Below, one piece after another: positions 8,590 to 17,226 of a stretch of DNA of 64,000 bases. The first letter of the stretch is position 1. Every line of letters starts with the position of its first letter. The notes under the pieces were generated by a model. The model saw nothing but the letters and a program-made list of their open reading frames with translations, did no database searches and was not told the origin of the DNA. The DNA is taken from NCBI GenBank assembly GCA_964450405.1, contig CAYVCQ010000012.1:1-64000 (forward strand). Reading direction: 5' to 3'. The DNA comes from WRGT01 sp964450405. GTDB taxonomy: Bacteria; Spirochaetota; UBA4802; UBA5550. The translations under genes were made by a program, and so were the position numbers.

Positions 8590-9264
8590 CTAATCGCCAG
8601 GATGAGATCTTTTTCTATCTCCAGTGATAAGAGTAATAATTTTACCATCTGCAAGCTTTTCAAATCCTGCATCCTGCGGATTAATTGCTGAACCAGGGAT
8701 GAAATTTGACTTTCCTTTCATTGAACTAAGAAGCTCTTCAAAATTCATAACGAATGAAAAATGCACATCTTTGAATTTATTCTCTACAAAAATTGAAATA
8801 TTCCCATTATATACAGAATAGTTTGATACAAAATAACTTCCGGTATCCTGAAACAATAAAGGAATCTCCATTTTTTCAAGAATCCCCTTTGTAATATCAA
8901 TATTTCGCCTATGCACACTGAAACTGTTGTCTTCTCCTTTAAATCCTCCCCCCACAAGATGCAGACAGATAAGATCTTCACGGCTAATTCCAAAATTTTC
9001 TTTGTATATTTCTATAATCAGATCAACCTGAGTCTGAGCATTTTTTGTTGCAACTATACTGTCACCCTTTGTATCAGCAATAACGATGTGATTTGCCGCA
9101 AGAAGGCATATATCTCCTTTTTTTCCTATAAATACCGTTGAAACACAAGAACCGAGAACAAGGGAAATTGTCTGTTTATGAGATATAAACATAATCTGAT
9201 TCAAACCGGGAACCGAATACCTTTGATCCTCCGGCAAAATATAACTGGTGTAATCTTTATTCAT
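8590..9264 (-). CDS. cheD: CheD-like chemoreceptor glutamine deamidase
   Basis: A 224-residue protein resembling CheD, which deamidates specific glutamines of methyl-accepting chemotaxis receptors and interacts with CheC/CheX-type phosphatases. The signature LVLGSCVSTVF places the catalytic Cys at residue 40, and LLAANHIVIAD places the His at residue 59. LHLVGGGFKGED and the RRNIDITKGILEK helix fit the middle of the fold. The protein is longer than typical CheD (about 160-200 residues), with extra sequence at the C-terminus (ITLITGDRKRSHPGD). The usual Thr six residues before the Cys is Ser34 here. No receptor or che gene is adjacent. The start has AAGG upstream. Divergent from the EAL gene across 323 bases. 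Confidence 0.78.
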   Translation of the reverse strand: MNKDYTSYILPEDQRYSVPGLNQIMFISHKQTISLVLGSCVSTVFIGKKGDICLLAANHIVIADTKGDSIVATKNAQTQVDLIIEIYKENFGISREDLICLHLVGGGFKGEDNSFSVHRRNIDITKGILEKMEIPLLFQDTGSYFVSNYSVYNGNISIFVENKFKDVHFSFVMNFEELLSSMKGKSNFIPGSAINPQDAGFEKLADGKIITLITGDRKRSHPGD

Positions 9265-9587
9265 AATCTGCCTTAAAAATATTTTCTGGTCTTTGAAGAC
9301 TTTATATGCATTTCCTGACGATAATTAGATGTGAAATGGTAGAAGTCTTATTATAAATATATAATTCAATATACATAAAAAAACTGTATAATTCCAGAGT
9401 AATCCGTTATTTTATTTTTTTAGAATATAATGACAGATTTAAAGCTTTATTTCGCTATAATATTATTTGTCATCACAGTGCTGACATAAGCACTTAATAC
9501 AGTTGTGATATGCCTTAGTAATCGTAAAAATTTGATTTTTATAAATAAATATGTAAAAATTATCCGGTTAATTGTTATAATATATAT
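9265..9587. other. divergent intergenic region between cheD and the EAL gene
   Basis: About 320 very AT-rich bases that must hold promoters for both flanking genes. No convincing -35/-10 pair could be assigned. A minus-strand reading frame at 9447-9659 has no ribosome binding site and overlaps the EAL gene start, so it is not a gene. Confidence 0.5.
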
Positions 9588-10928
9588 ATGGATGAAAAAA
9601 ATATTAAAATACTCTTCAGCGGAATCGCAGACAGTCTTAAAGAGGAGATTAAGTCTCATCTGAATAATACTGCATATGTCTATGAATTCTGTGAACTGAA
9701 AAAAACAGAATCTGCAATAGCTGATTCCTCCAGGGATATTCTTATAACAGCAATAAACTCTTCCTCTCCGGAATATGAGAATCAGATATCCGAATTAAAA
9801 AGAATCTCAGATTCTTTTTCAATACCTTTTGCAATTATAGTTAATAACAGCAAAGAAGATCCTTATCTGTTTTTAGTAAAAAATAATATAACAAAAATTA
9901 TTACTTCTCCGGTTAATAGGGAAGATTTTCTCAATTATATAAATAGTTTTCTCTGTCAGGCAGATCCTCAAACTATTACTGATGAAAATAATTATTCGAA
10001 AACAAAGTACTTCTGCAATGATGCTGAAGTTTCTCTGATTTCAAATCTTGTGGTTCAGAACCGGATGGTGAAGGAACACATAAAAGATATTAAACCCGCT
10101 GATGATTTTGAAAAGATTCATTTTGAAAGAGTAAATGATCATAGAGTTGTTGAAGTAAAGCTTTGGGAAGCATATGAAAAAGGCTATTTCAGATTATTCT
10201 ATCAACCGGTGATATCTCTTGATACGGGTAAGCTTGCCGGATTTGAGGCACTTATCCGCTTAATCCATCCTGTTGACGGGTTAATCCCCCCTGATGAATT
10301 TATTTCAGTGGCGGAGAATTCGGCAATAATATTTCCTCTGGGATTATGGATAATAGAAGAGGCCTGCAGACAGATAGAGATCTGGAAAAATACATTTGAT
10401 CTCGATACGCATTTAAGAATAAATGTAAATCTATCGGCAAAACAGTTTATTCATCCTGAACTTATAAGTCACATATTCGAGATAACTGAAAGATTCAGCA
10501 TCGGCGAACATGACATTGCTTTTGAACTGACTGAAAGTGCCTTCATGGAGGATATGGAGGCTGCAAACCTTGCTTTACTTGAGTTGAGATCAAAAAAATA
10601 TGCAATTTATATGGACGACTTCGGAACAGGTTACTCTTCGCTCAGCTACCTGATGCACTTCCCGGTTAATGTTATTAAGATAGATCAGTCCTTCGTAAAG
10701 TGGATGCATATTGATGAACAGAGTGAAACCCTTGTTATTTCACTGGTTGCCCTTGCGCACAATCTTGGTCTAAAGGTTGTTGCAGAGGGGACAGATGATC
10801 CGTCGCATATAGAAATTCTTAAAAACTGCGGATGCGATTATGCCCAGGGGTATTTCTATGCTAAACCTCTCCCCGCCGATGATGCAGCAAAATTTATAGC
10901 GTCTCATTTTAAAGAAAAGGGTTGTTAA
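9588..10928 (+). CDS. cyclic-di-GMP phosphodiesterase (EAL) with degenerate receiver-like N-terminus
   Basis: A 446-residue protein predicted to hydrolyse c-di-GMP to pGpG. The EAL domain (about residues 195-440) keeps the catalytic signature: FEALIRL, NVNLSAKQF, FELTES, MDDFGTGYSS, VIKIDQSF, VVAEG and AQGYFYAKPLP, so activity is expected. The first ~125 residues have the size and strand pattern of a response-regulator receiver (IKILFSG, ILITAIN, IPFAIIVN, ITKIITSPVNR). However, the acidic pair after strand 1, the phospho-acceptor Asp after strand 3 and the Lys of the K-P motif are not recognisable. This suggests a phosphorylation-independent input domain. The ribosome binding site is weak. 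The gene stands alone. Confidence 0.9.
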   Translation: MDEKNIKILFSGIADSLKEEIKSHLNNTAYVYEFCELKKTESAIADSSRDILITAINSSSPEYENQISELKRISDSFSIPFAIIVNNSKEDPYLFLVKNNITKIITSPVNREDFLNYINSFLCQADPQTITDENNYSKTKYFCNDAEVSLISNLVVQNRMVKEHIKDIKPADDFEKIHFERVNDHRVVEVKLWEAYEKGYFRLFYQPVISLDTGKLAGFEALIRLIHPVDGLIPPDEFISVAENSAIIFPLGLWIIEEACRQIEIWKNTFDLDTHLRINVNLSAKQFIHPELISHIFEITERFSIGEHDIAFELTESAFMEDMEAANLALLELRSKKYAIYMDDFGTGYSSLSYLMHFPVNVIKIDQSFVKWMHIDEQSETLVISLVALAHNLGLKVVAEGTDDPSHIEILKNCGCDYAQGYFYAKPLPADDAAKFIASHFKEKGC

Positions 10929-10937
10929 GTTAAATAA

Positions 10938-11810
10938 TCATACATCTTTATCAGCTGTTCCTGAAATTCTAAGCTCGCTTATAACCATACCTGCAAGAAT
11001 CATAAAGCATCCGAGAACCGCCCAGCTGCTCAATCTCTCGCCAAGAAGATAGTACCCGAAAATTCCGGCAAAGACCGGTTCTCCGGAAAAAATCAACGCT
11101 GTATGTGTTGAGCTTGTAAAGCGCTGCATAATATTCTGAACAAGGTATGCGCCCACTGTTGCAAAAAGTGAAGTTACAAAAATCGCCTCCCAGACTACTG
11201 CACTCCCCGGCATGACAGGTTCTTCAAAGATTAATGCGCAAATGATGGAAAGAAATGTTACAACTCCAACCTGAACAATTGTTAAAAGAATAGAGTCAGT
11301 TTTTTTTGTGTAGTACCCCACGGTAAGTATATGAAAAGCAACTGCAAGCGCACAGAAAAGAACAAGTATATCTCCCTTATTTACTACGTATCCTGAATTG
11401 TAAGATAAAAAAAACAAACCGGCTATTGCACATACGACACCGACAGTGCTTTCAATGGAAGGACGAGCCTTGAGAATAAGCGCAGAGAAAACAGGAACCA
11501 GCACAACACTAAAACCTGTTATAAATCCCGCATTGGATGCAGTGGTAAACTTTAACCCCACAGTCTGAAACGCATAGGTAAAAAAAAGAAATATACCGAC
11601 AACCGATCCCCGGAGTAAAATATACTTATTCAATCCGCCAAGTCTTTTCCGGAAAACAACTATCAGTATAATAAAAGCAATAATGAACCTGAGGGCAATA
11701 AAATTAAATGGTGTTATACCCGCAAGAGCATTCTTAATTGCAACAAAAGTATAGCCCCAGATTATTACCACAATAAGCAGTGAAATATCGGCGAAGAGTT
11801 GTTTTCTCAT
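10938..11810 (-). CDS. EamA/DMT-family transporter
   Basis: A 290-residue, very hydrophobic protein with about ten transmembrane helices arranged as two EamA repeats. It is a member of the drug/metabolite transporter superfamily that usually exports metabolites or amino acids. Typical segments are IIWGYTFVAIKNALAGITPFNFIALRFIIAF in the first repeat and TALIFSGEPVFAGIFGYYLLGERLSSWAVLGCFMILAG in the second. AAAGGA precedes the start. It lies 29 bases downstream of the EFR1 gene on the same strand and is probably co-transcribed with it. The substrate cannot be told from sequence. Confidence 0.9.
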   Translation of the reverse strand: MRKQLFADISLLIVVIIWGYTFVAIKNALAGITPFNFIALRFIIAFIILIVVFRKRLGGLNKYILLRGSVVGIFLFFTYAFQTVGLKFTTASNAGFITGFSVVLVPVFSALILKARPSIESTVGVVCAIAGLFFLSYNSGYVVNKGDILVLFCALAVAFHILTVGYYTKKTDSILLTIVQVGVVTFLSIICALIFEEPVMPGSAVVWEAIFVTSLFATVGAYLVQNIMQRFTSSTHTALIFSGEPVFAGIFGYYLLGERLSSWAVLGCFMILAGMVISELRISGTADKDV

Positions 11811-11839
11811 TTTTAAGATTTCCTTTTATTCTGTAAAAA

Positions 11840-12892
11840 TTACTTTGGCGATTTGTATCTTCCCCAATATTTCAGATGAGTCAATGATGTCAGCGTCATG
11901 ATTCTTTCTATTAAACTGAAATGCATTAGAAAATGTATTATTCTATAAGCTGCAAAATATAGTGGAAGCATTACTGCAGATATTATAATAAAATTTAACA
12001 TATCATTACCAGTACCGGAATAATTTCCATATATATTTAATCTGTTTATAAGAGCAACTATTCCGGCTGATATTGTAATTGAGAAGAGATAAAAAAAAGC
12101 AACTAGAAATCCGTGCGGTGTTTCGATTGCCTGTTTGGGACAGATATTCATACAGTGCATGCAGCTTTCACAATTTGATTTCCAGAACATCCTGCCGTCA
12201 ACAACGCTGATTGCCTTAACGGGGCATTCATTCAGACACAACATGCAGTGGTTGCATTCACGTGAAGCGAAGTACGATTTAGAGAGAAAAAATCTCCCCA
12301 TAAGAAGATATCCCAGAGTTACAGGTGATATAAGCGTATCCTGTATAATGTCATAGAGAGCGCGATATACCCTTTTGCCGTTAAGTATTTTTTTCGCAAA
12401 TTTTTGTACTCTTATCTTCTGATTGGAATAAATTATATCTGTCCATTTTTGTGCAATGGCCGGATGAAGTGAAATCCAGTTAGACGGAAGATCGACCGGG
12501 AAGAGACCGGCAATTCTGTAACCTTTAATCATCAATCTAAAAGAAGAAACATAATGAAGTACACCGCTAAGTCCCGGTATAACCGTTTTAAATATTCTAA
12601 CACCGGCTCGAGTGTTTAGAACAAAAGCATCAGCGCCTTCAGATGCTGGAAATTTATGGATAAATCTTCTGGTGATTGCTGGAAAATTAAATCCATGTGT
12701 TGGAGAACAGAATCCGACAAGAGTTCTTTCCCCCGGGGAAGCAATCGTTCCAACATCGGTTTTACTGATATCAAACATATCCGCGTTTATTCCATGACCC
12801 CGGGCTGTTTCGCATATCCAGGACGCACAGTTTTTTGCATTTCCTGTTCCGGAAAAATAATAAATAATAAGCTGATCATATTTCTTTTCCAC
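11840..12892 (-). CDS. EFR1-family flavodoxin/ferredoxin fusion, membrane-associated
   Basis: A 350-residue redox protein. The N-terminus is flavodoxin-like (IIYYFSGTGNAKNCASW, the FMN phosphate loop). Two adjacent 4Fe-4S motifs follow near residues 214-256: CNHCMLCLNECPVKAI and CESCMHCMNICPKQAIE. The C-terminal ~90 residues hold about two transmembrane helices (FFYLFSITISAGIVALI and FIIISAVMLPLYFAAYRII). This layout fits EFR1 proteins, putative electron-transfer proteins of anaerobes whose partner is usually unknown. The start is GTG at 12892, eight bases after AGGAG. It probably forms an operon with the EamA exporter downstream. Confidence 0.87.
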   Translation of the reverse strand: MEKKYDQLIIYYFSGTGNAKNCASWICETARGHGINADMFDISKTDVGTIASPGERTLVGFCSPTHGFNFPAITRRFIHKFPASEGADAFVLNTRAGVRIFKTVIPGLSGVLHYVSSFRLMIKGYRIAGLFPVDLPSNWISLHPAIAQKWTDIIYSNQKIRVQKFAKKILNGKRVYRALYDIIQDTLISPVTLGYLLMGRFFLSKSYFASRECNHCMLCLNECPVKAISVVDGRMFWKSNCESCMHCMNICPKQAIETPHGFLVAFFYLFSITISAGIVALINRLNIYGNYSGTGNDMLNFIIISAVMLPLYFAAYRIIHFLMHFSLIERIMTLTSLTHLKYWGRYKSPK

Positions 12893-12918
12893 GGCTGGAT
12901 CTCCTGTTTCTTCTTCTA

Positions 12919-13079
12919 GCAGTTTACGAAATGATTAGACCATTTTCTGTCATTCCGGTTTTGCAGCTTCAATTTTAGCAAATACCGGAAACTCATTTAG
13001 AAAGCATAAACTGTGAGATTCCGGCATTCCGCTATCGCTCCAGCCGGAATGACAAAAAACTAATTCAATCGTAAACTGC
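12919..13079. repeat. MITE-like element with nested terminal inverted repeats
   Basis: Outer ends GCAGTTTACGA and TCGTAAACTGC pair, as do inner blocks GTCATTCCGG (12949) and CCGGAATGAC (to 13053). The element is about 161 bases and has no ORF. A copy in the opposite orientation lies at 32264-32426: the left arm here (TTTTGCAGCTTCAATTTTAG) matches the reverse complement of the right arm there. Confidence 0.75.
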
Positions 13080-13092
13080 ACAGTATAATGAT

Positions 13093-14544
13093 TTATTTAA
13101 CTTTTATTTTTACGTCAGATTCGTCATCTGTTACATCGTATTCCATACAGAGCTTCCCAAGGTAAATAACTGCATCTCTGATATTCCTGTCCCAGTATCC
13201 TGCATTTAATCTGAGACAGTTGCTGTATTTATCTTTTATCGAAAAGAGACATCCCGGTGCAATCAGAATATTTTTTTTCAAAGCCTCCTGGTAGATATGA
13301 ACAGAGTCAATGTTTTCGGGGAGAGTAATCCACAGCAGAGTACCACCCTCTGGTGAAGTAACCTCTGTCCCCTGAGGGAAATTTTCCAGAATAAGTTTTC
13401 TCATCTCACTACATTGATACTTAAGGGTTTCCCTGAGCTTCCTCATGTGACGGTCATATCCACCCTCTTTAAGAAATCTTGCAGCTGCAATCTGGGCGAT
13501 TGATGCTGTTGATATATTAAGAACTGTTTTAAGTTCGCTTATCTCTCTGTGATATTTTCCGGGAATTACCCATCCGATACGCAGCCCCGGAGCTACCGAT
13601 TTTGAAATTGATGAGCATTGAATAACATTACCTGTTGTATCATATGCTTTACATGTTGAAGGTCTCTTCTCGAAGTAAAGTTCTCCATATATGTCATCTT
13701 CGATGAGTACAACATCATGCTCTGCCAGAAGTTTTACAAGGCCCCTCTTTTTCTCATCCGGCATAGTAAACCCCATAGGATTGTTAAAATTCGGAATTGA
13801 AAACATCGCCTTGACCTTATGGTTTTCAAGGATAAATTTTAAAGTATCGAGATTAACTCCATCTTCCGGGCGTGATGGAACCTCAATAAGTTTCAAATCC
13901 ATATGCTTAAGCAGATTTAATGAACTGAAATAAACAGGGCTTTCAAATACAACTGTATCGCCTGGCTTGCATATAGCCATTATCGAGAGAAAGATTGCTT
14001 CATGACATCCATTTGTGATTATAATTTCATCCGGGGAAAGGTTCATACCTCCGGCAAGACCAAGACGGGCTATCTGTTTGCGGAGTTCAGGGTATCCCGG
14101 CGACATTATGTAGCTGAATGAATCGTTATCATGGTAGCGAACAGCCTCCTGCATATACTTTCCGAGTTTTTCCGAGGGCCATAGTTCCGGATCTACATTG
14201 GCAATTCCAAGATTTATTCCCGGAGAAAATACACCGGATGATTGAAACGCTCCGTATATCTGGCAAAGACTGATCTTTTGCGGATCCATGAGCGACGGAT
14301 CTGCAACGGAAGATTCTATCTTTCTATGCGATTGTTTTTTAACATAAAATCCCGACTGAGGAACTGCTTCAATGATGCTTTGTTTCTCAAGCTTCCAGTA
14401 TGCCTCTTTAACAGTATTCATGCTTACATTAAGTTCTGTGCAGAGCTGCCTCATCGAGGGGAGCTTTTCCCCCTCCTTCAAAATTCCGTTCCGGATAAGA
14501 TTCTGAATTTTATCAGCAACCTGATCATACTTCGTGGATTTCAT
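13093..14544 (-). CDS. MocR-type regulator: GntR winged helix fused to class I aminotransferase fold
   Basis: A 483-residue transcriptional regulator. Residues 1-72 are a GntR winged helix (KYDQVADKIQNLIRNGIL, LPSMRQLCTELNVSMNTVKEAYWKLE, SGFYV). Residues ~110-470 are an aminotransferase-like domain with the PLP lysine in SSISKSVAPGLRIGW (about residue 313), the substrate-loop IPNFNNPMGFTM and EDDIYGELYF. In this family PLP bound to Lys acts as the effector sensor, usually for B6, GABA or amino-acid genes. AAGGTGAG precedes the start. It is divergent from the DUF2917 gene across 305 bases, which makes that gene a candidate target by position only. Confidence 0.93.
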   Translation of the reverse strand: MKSTKYDQVADKIQNLIRNGILKEGEKLPSMRQLCTELNVSMNTVKEAYWKLEKQSIIEAVPQSGFYVKKQSHRKIESSVADPSLMDPQKISLCQIYGAFQSSGVFSPGINLGIANVDPELWPSEKLGKYMQEAVRYHDNDSFSYIMSPGYPELRKQIARLGLAGGMNLSPDEIIITNGCHEAIFLSIMAICKPGDTVVFESPVYFSSLNLLKHMDLKLIEVPSRPEDGVNLDTLKFILENHKVKAMFSIPNFNNPMGFTMPDEKKRGLVKLLAEHDVVLIEDDIYGELYFEKRPSTCKAYDTTGNVIQCSSISKSVAPGLRIGWVIPGKYHREISELKTVLNISTASIAQIAAARFLKEGGYDRHMRKLRETLKYQCSEMRKLILENFPQGTEVTSPEGGTLLWITLPENIDSVHIYQEALKKNILIAPGCLFSIKDKYSNCLRLNAGYWDRNIRDAVIYLGKLCMEYDVTDDESDVKIKVK

Positions 14545-14849
14545 ATACTCACCTTCATGTAACAGGTTTATATCCCTGAAGGAAATAATAAAGATACAGT
14601 TTAGAGAAAATTAACGGGTACAGTGTATTAGAGCCCTGTATCTGTAACTGTTAAATAACAGATTACTGGGGCTGTAAATTCAAATCTTTTTATTATAAAT
14701 TTACAATAATTCCAGTATCTACTCATAAACTGGTTATGAAAAATATATCCCCCGCGCCGAAGGCGCGGGGATATAATAACTTCGGGTTCTAGGTGATTAC
14801 TGATTCTTAAGCAATTAAAAAAAATAATTAAATTTAAAAGAGGAATAAA
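14545..14849. other. divergent intergenic region holding a palindromic repeat
   Basis: Between the MocR gene and the DUF2917 gene. Besides the repeat at 14722-14805 it contains TACAGTGTATTAGAGCCCTG and TACAGTTTAGAGAAAATTAAC, possible regulator half-sites, but no clear operator or promoter could be assigned. Confidence 0.45.
14722..14805. repeat. dispersed palindromic repeat copy with intact GC core
   Basis: The stem at 14744-14775 consists of TATATCCCCCGCGCC and GGCGCGGGGATATA around GAA. The left arm has one extra C, the same asymmetry as the copy at 54841. The flanks CTACTCATAAACTGG and GGTGATTACTG match the copy at 4642-4735. Confidence 0.75.
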
Positions 14850-15197
14850 ATGAACCGCGCCATATCAGAAGAAAAAAAATATTATATGCATACAGAAGAT
14901 CGAACTGTTTTTAAAAGAATTGATATTTCGCTTATTTGCCATAAGGGGATTTTATGGATTACATGGCCCGGCAGCAACGATGTGATTCTGACTGAAACTC
15001 AAAGGCTCCGTGTCAGAACAGATGGAGTAATAAGCATAACATCTCTTGCTGAAAGTGAAATTATAATTACCGGTTTAATACATATCAATTCATTTAAAAC
15101 AACCCCGGAAAGATTAATTACTGCATTAATTTCTTTTTTCAGGAAAGGCCTGAATGAAACTCTATTCAGAGACTCGATCATTCCAATCATCAGGTGA
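14850..15197 (+). CDS. DUF2917-like protein
   Basis: A 115-residue protein. The central part (ICHKGILWITWPGSNDVILTETQRLRV then GVISITSLAESEIII) fits the DUF2917 pattern of a small cupin-like beta domain: a G-x-LW-[VI]-T start, a GD-like turn with LxxG-type strand, and an A/L-E-x-S ending. The function of this family is unknown. AGAGGA lies upstream of the ATG. The C-terminal ~35 residues (TTPERLITALISFFRKGLNETLF) look like an added helix. It is divergent from the MocR regulator. Confidence 0.62.
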   Translation: MNRAISEEKKYYMHTEDRTVFKRIDISLICHKGILWITWPGSNDVILTETQRLRVRTDGVISITSLAESEIIITGLIHINSFKTTPERLITALISFFRKGLNETLFRDSIIPIIR

Positions 15198-15315
15198 AGA
15201 TGAATTACTTTGAGTTAGAGTCTACCAAAAGTTGATGGTAAGAAGCATTTCACCTTGTCTTCCGCGTGAATCGACATAATTAGCTGCGTTTTTTGAAACG
15301 TTACTTAAAGCTCTC

Positions 15316-15344
15316 TTGACAAATTATTGAATTGAGTTTATAAA
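15316..15344 (+). promoter_or_regulatory. sigma70-type promoter
   Basis: TTGACA (15316-15321) and TATAAA (15339-15344) are separated by 17 bases, close to the consensus. The gene at 15378 starts 34 bases after the -10 box, with a GGAGAG site in between. Confidence 0.75.
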
Positions 15345-15377
15345 ACTTTCAGTTGTCTTTTCAATCAGGAGAGATCT

Positions 15378-16628
15378 ATGAAAAAAATACTGAATTCACT
15401 CAAAGATAAACTTTTACTAATAAAGAATAATCTGACAAAGATTAATGAAAAGGAAACTCTGAGCAGATTTTCAATTATTGTAATTGTGTTCCTCGATCTC
15501 TTTATTCTTTACGCTATTTTTGCAGGACTGGGCGAACATACTAATCAGCTTACATCTCCTGATGAATATATCCCCGGAATCTGCAGAGAAATAATTATTG
15601 AAGATACCTGGAGCGAGACAACTCTGATAGATAACCTTTCAGGTATACTACGCCCCTCATATACAAACTATGACGAAGATGAAGAGATTGTTTCACAGAA
15701 AAATCAGTATCCCGCATGCTCAGAGTGTACTGCAGAGATAAGAAAGCTTCATAAAAATAAGGACCTTCTTCTTCTATTCAAATCACATAAAAAGCTGAAA
15801 GAGGAACTTGCAGATTTAAAGGAATCAATCGATGAATTAAAAAGTTCATACGACTCATACCTGCTTGGAAAAATCGCAAAAGAGTCATCGCTTAATAAAT
15901 CCGATGTAGTAAAAATAAAAGACGAGTTAAATAAAAAAACAATCAGCTACAATAATACTCTTGGGCAGCTGAATACAATATCCTTGGAAATCAGTACAAA
16001 CGCAGGAATAAGAAGTTTCTGGAATAAAATTTCTGTTTTACAAATTAACAATCGTAAAGGACTGGCTGAGGAGTACAAGAATCGTGAATTCTGGTTTCCA
16101 GTAAAAAAACTTCTAATGGAGATGATATTTCTTCTGCCGCTGCTTATTCTTTTTTATTTCTGGAATTCAATCAGCATAAAAAAATTCAATGGTCTTCAGA
16201 CTTTGATTTCATCTCACCTTCTCATTGTGACCTTTATACCGGTTTTTATAAAAATTATAGAAACTGTTTATGATATCATACCTAAAAAACTGCTCAAAGC
16301 ACTTTGGGATCTTCTTGTTGATTTAAATCTTATTGCCATCTGGCATTATGTAATAATATTAATTTCAATCATTGTATCTCTGTTATTAATCTATGTGATT
16401 CAAAAAAAATTATTCAATAGAGACAGGCTTATCGAAAGGAGAATCTCCAGGGGGGAGTGCCTTGAATGCGGAAAAAAAATTCCATCCAACATCAATGCCT
16501 GCCCGTTTTGCGGATTCAAACAGAATACAACATGCACAAGCTGCGGAGAAGCAACATATGTTTATGGAAAATTCTGCAAATCATGCGGATCTGCAATAAT
16601 TTTAAAAAACAATACAAACGCCTTTTAG
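15378..16628 (+). CDS. membrane protein with coiled coil and C-terminal double zinc ribbon
   Basis: A 416-residue protein of unknown function. One helix near residues 31-52 (FSIIVIVFLDLFILYAIFAG) is followed by a ~180-residue region whose second half is helical and coiled-coil-like (KLKEELADLKESIDELKSSYD). Three more helices lie near 236-256, 268-290 and 318-342. The C-terminus is a double zinc ribbon: CLECGKKIPSNINACPFCG and CTSCGEATYVYGKFCKSCG, four CxxC pairs. Such ribbons usually mediate protein or nucleic-acid contacts. The loop between helices 1 and 2 contains CSECTAEI. A near-consensus promoter and a GGAGAG site precede it. No family name is claimed. Confidence 0.8.
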   Translation: MKKILNSLKDKLLLIKNNLTKINEKETLSRFSIIVIVFLDLFILYAIFAGLGEHTNQLTSPDEYIPGICREIIIEDTWSETTLIDNLSGILRPSYTNYDEDEEIVSQKNQYPACSECTAEIRKLHKNKDLLLLFKSHKKLKEELADLKESIDELKSSYDSYLLGKIAKESSLNKSDVVKIKDELNKKTISYNNTLGQLNTISLEISTNAGIRSFWNKISVLQINNRKGLAEEYKNREFWFPVKKLLMEMIFLLPLLILFYFWNSISIKKFNGLQTLISSHLLIVTFIPVFIKIIETVYDIIPKKLLKALWDLLVDLNLIAIWHYVIILISIIVSLLLIYVIQKKLFNRDRLIERRISRGECLECGKKIPSNINACPFCGFKQNTTCTSCGEATYVYGKFCKSCGSAIILKNNTNAF

Positions 16629-16666
16629 AAGCTAAGCCTAAATAAAAAATACAGCTATGAATAATT

Positions 16667-17224
16667 CTATATATATCTTCGAACACTGTTGCTGTAATTT
16701 ACCCACTGTTCACTAAATCTTTCCTGTAAAAAGCTCTCTTCGACAATAACAATTTTGTGGTGAATACAAATAGTAATTAAAGTTAAAGCCCACACAATAG
16801 GACTTAAGGTATATAAACATGATGCAATTGAAATTAGAAATAAAGATAGAATCATGGGATTTCTGCTGAAACGATACAGCCCCTCTGTTTTTAAAATTGT
16901 AATTTCCCCAGGTAATCCCATCCTGAAAGAGAAACCAAGATTTATTGAACTGATAATATTAAGAATAACTCCAGATGCAAATAATATAATTGCTCCACGC
17001 TGAACCAGGATAGTATTAGAGACAATCGAAATATCTCTTACATTAATATGCATCATCAACAACATCCATGAGGCGAACATAGTCATCTTTCCGATTTTAA
17101 ATAACACTTTATTTATTGAAGGCATGCCCTTCGCATTAATCTTATTTTTTTTAAACACAATAAGTCTGGTTGTAAAAGATATCAACAAAACAATAAACAA
17201 AAATATTATAGTAATTCTTTCCAT
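16667..17224 (-). CDS. isoprenylcysteine carboxyl methyltransferase-like membrane protein
   Basis: The 185-residue protein has about five transmembrane helices. Its C-terminal half carries the ICMT/PEMT signature: LKTEGLYRFSRNPMILSLFL, then HHKIVIVEESFLQERFSEQWVNYSNSVRRYI (EE followed by a F-x3-Y-x5-R-R type ending). Family members use S-adenosylmethionine to methylate lipid or prenyl-linked substrates at the membrane; the bacterial substrate is usually unknown. ATG at 17224 is chosen because GGGGTTAG sits just before it; a longer in-frame reading to 17356 would overlap the upstream gene heavily. The upstream gene stops three bases before this start, so the two are coupled. Confidence 0.82.
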   Translation of the reverse strand: MERITIIFLFIVLLISFTTRLIVFKKNKINAKGMPSINKVLFKIGKMTMFASWMLLMMHINVRDISIVSNTILVQRGAIILFASGVILNIISSINLGFSFRMGLPGEITILKTEGLYRFSRNPMILSLFLISIASCLYTLSPIVWALTLITICIHHKIVIVEESFLQERFSEQWVNYSNSVRRYI

Positions 17225-17226
17225 AA

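Noticed and set aside
9447..9659. 70-codon minus-strand frame before the EAL gene
   Set aside because: AT-rich chance frame, overlaps the EAL start and has no ribosome binding site.
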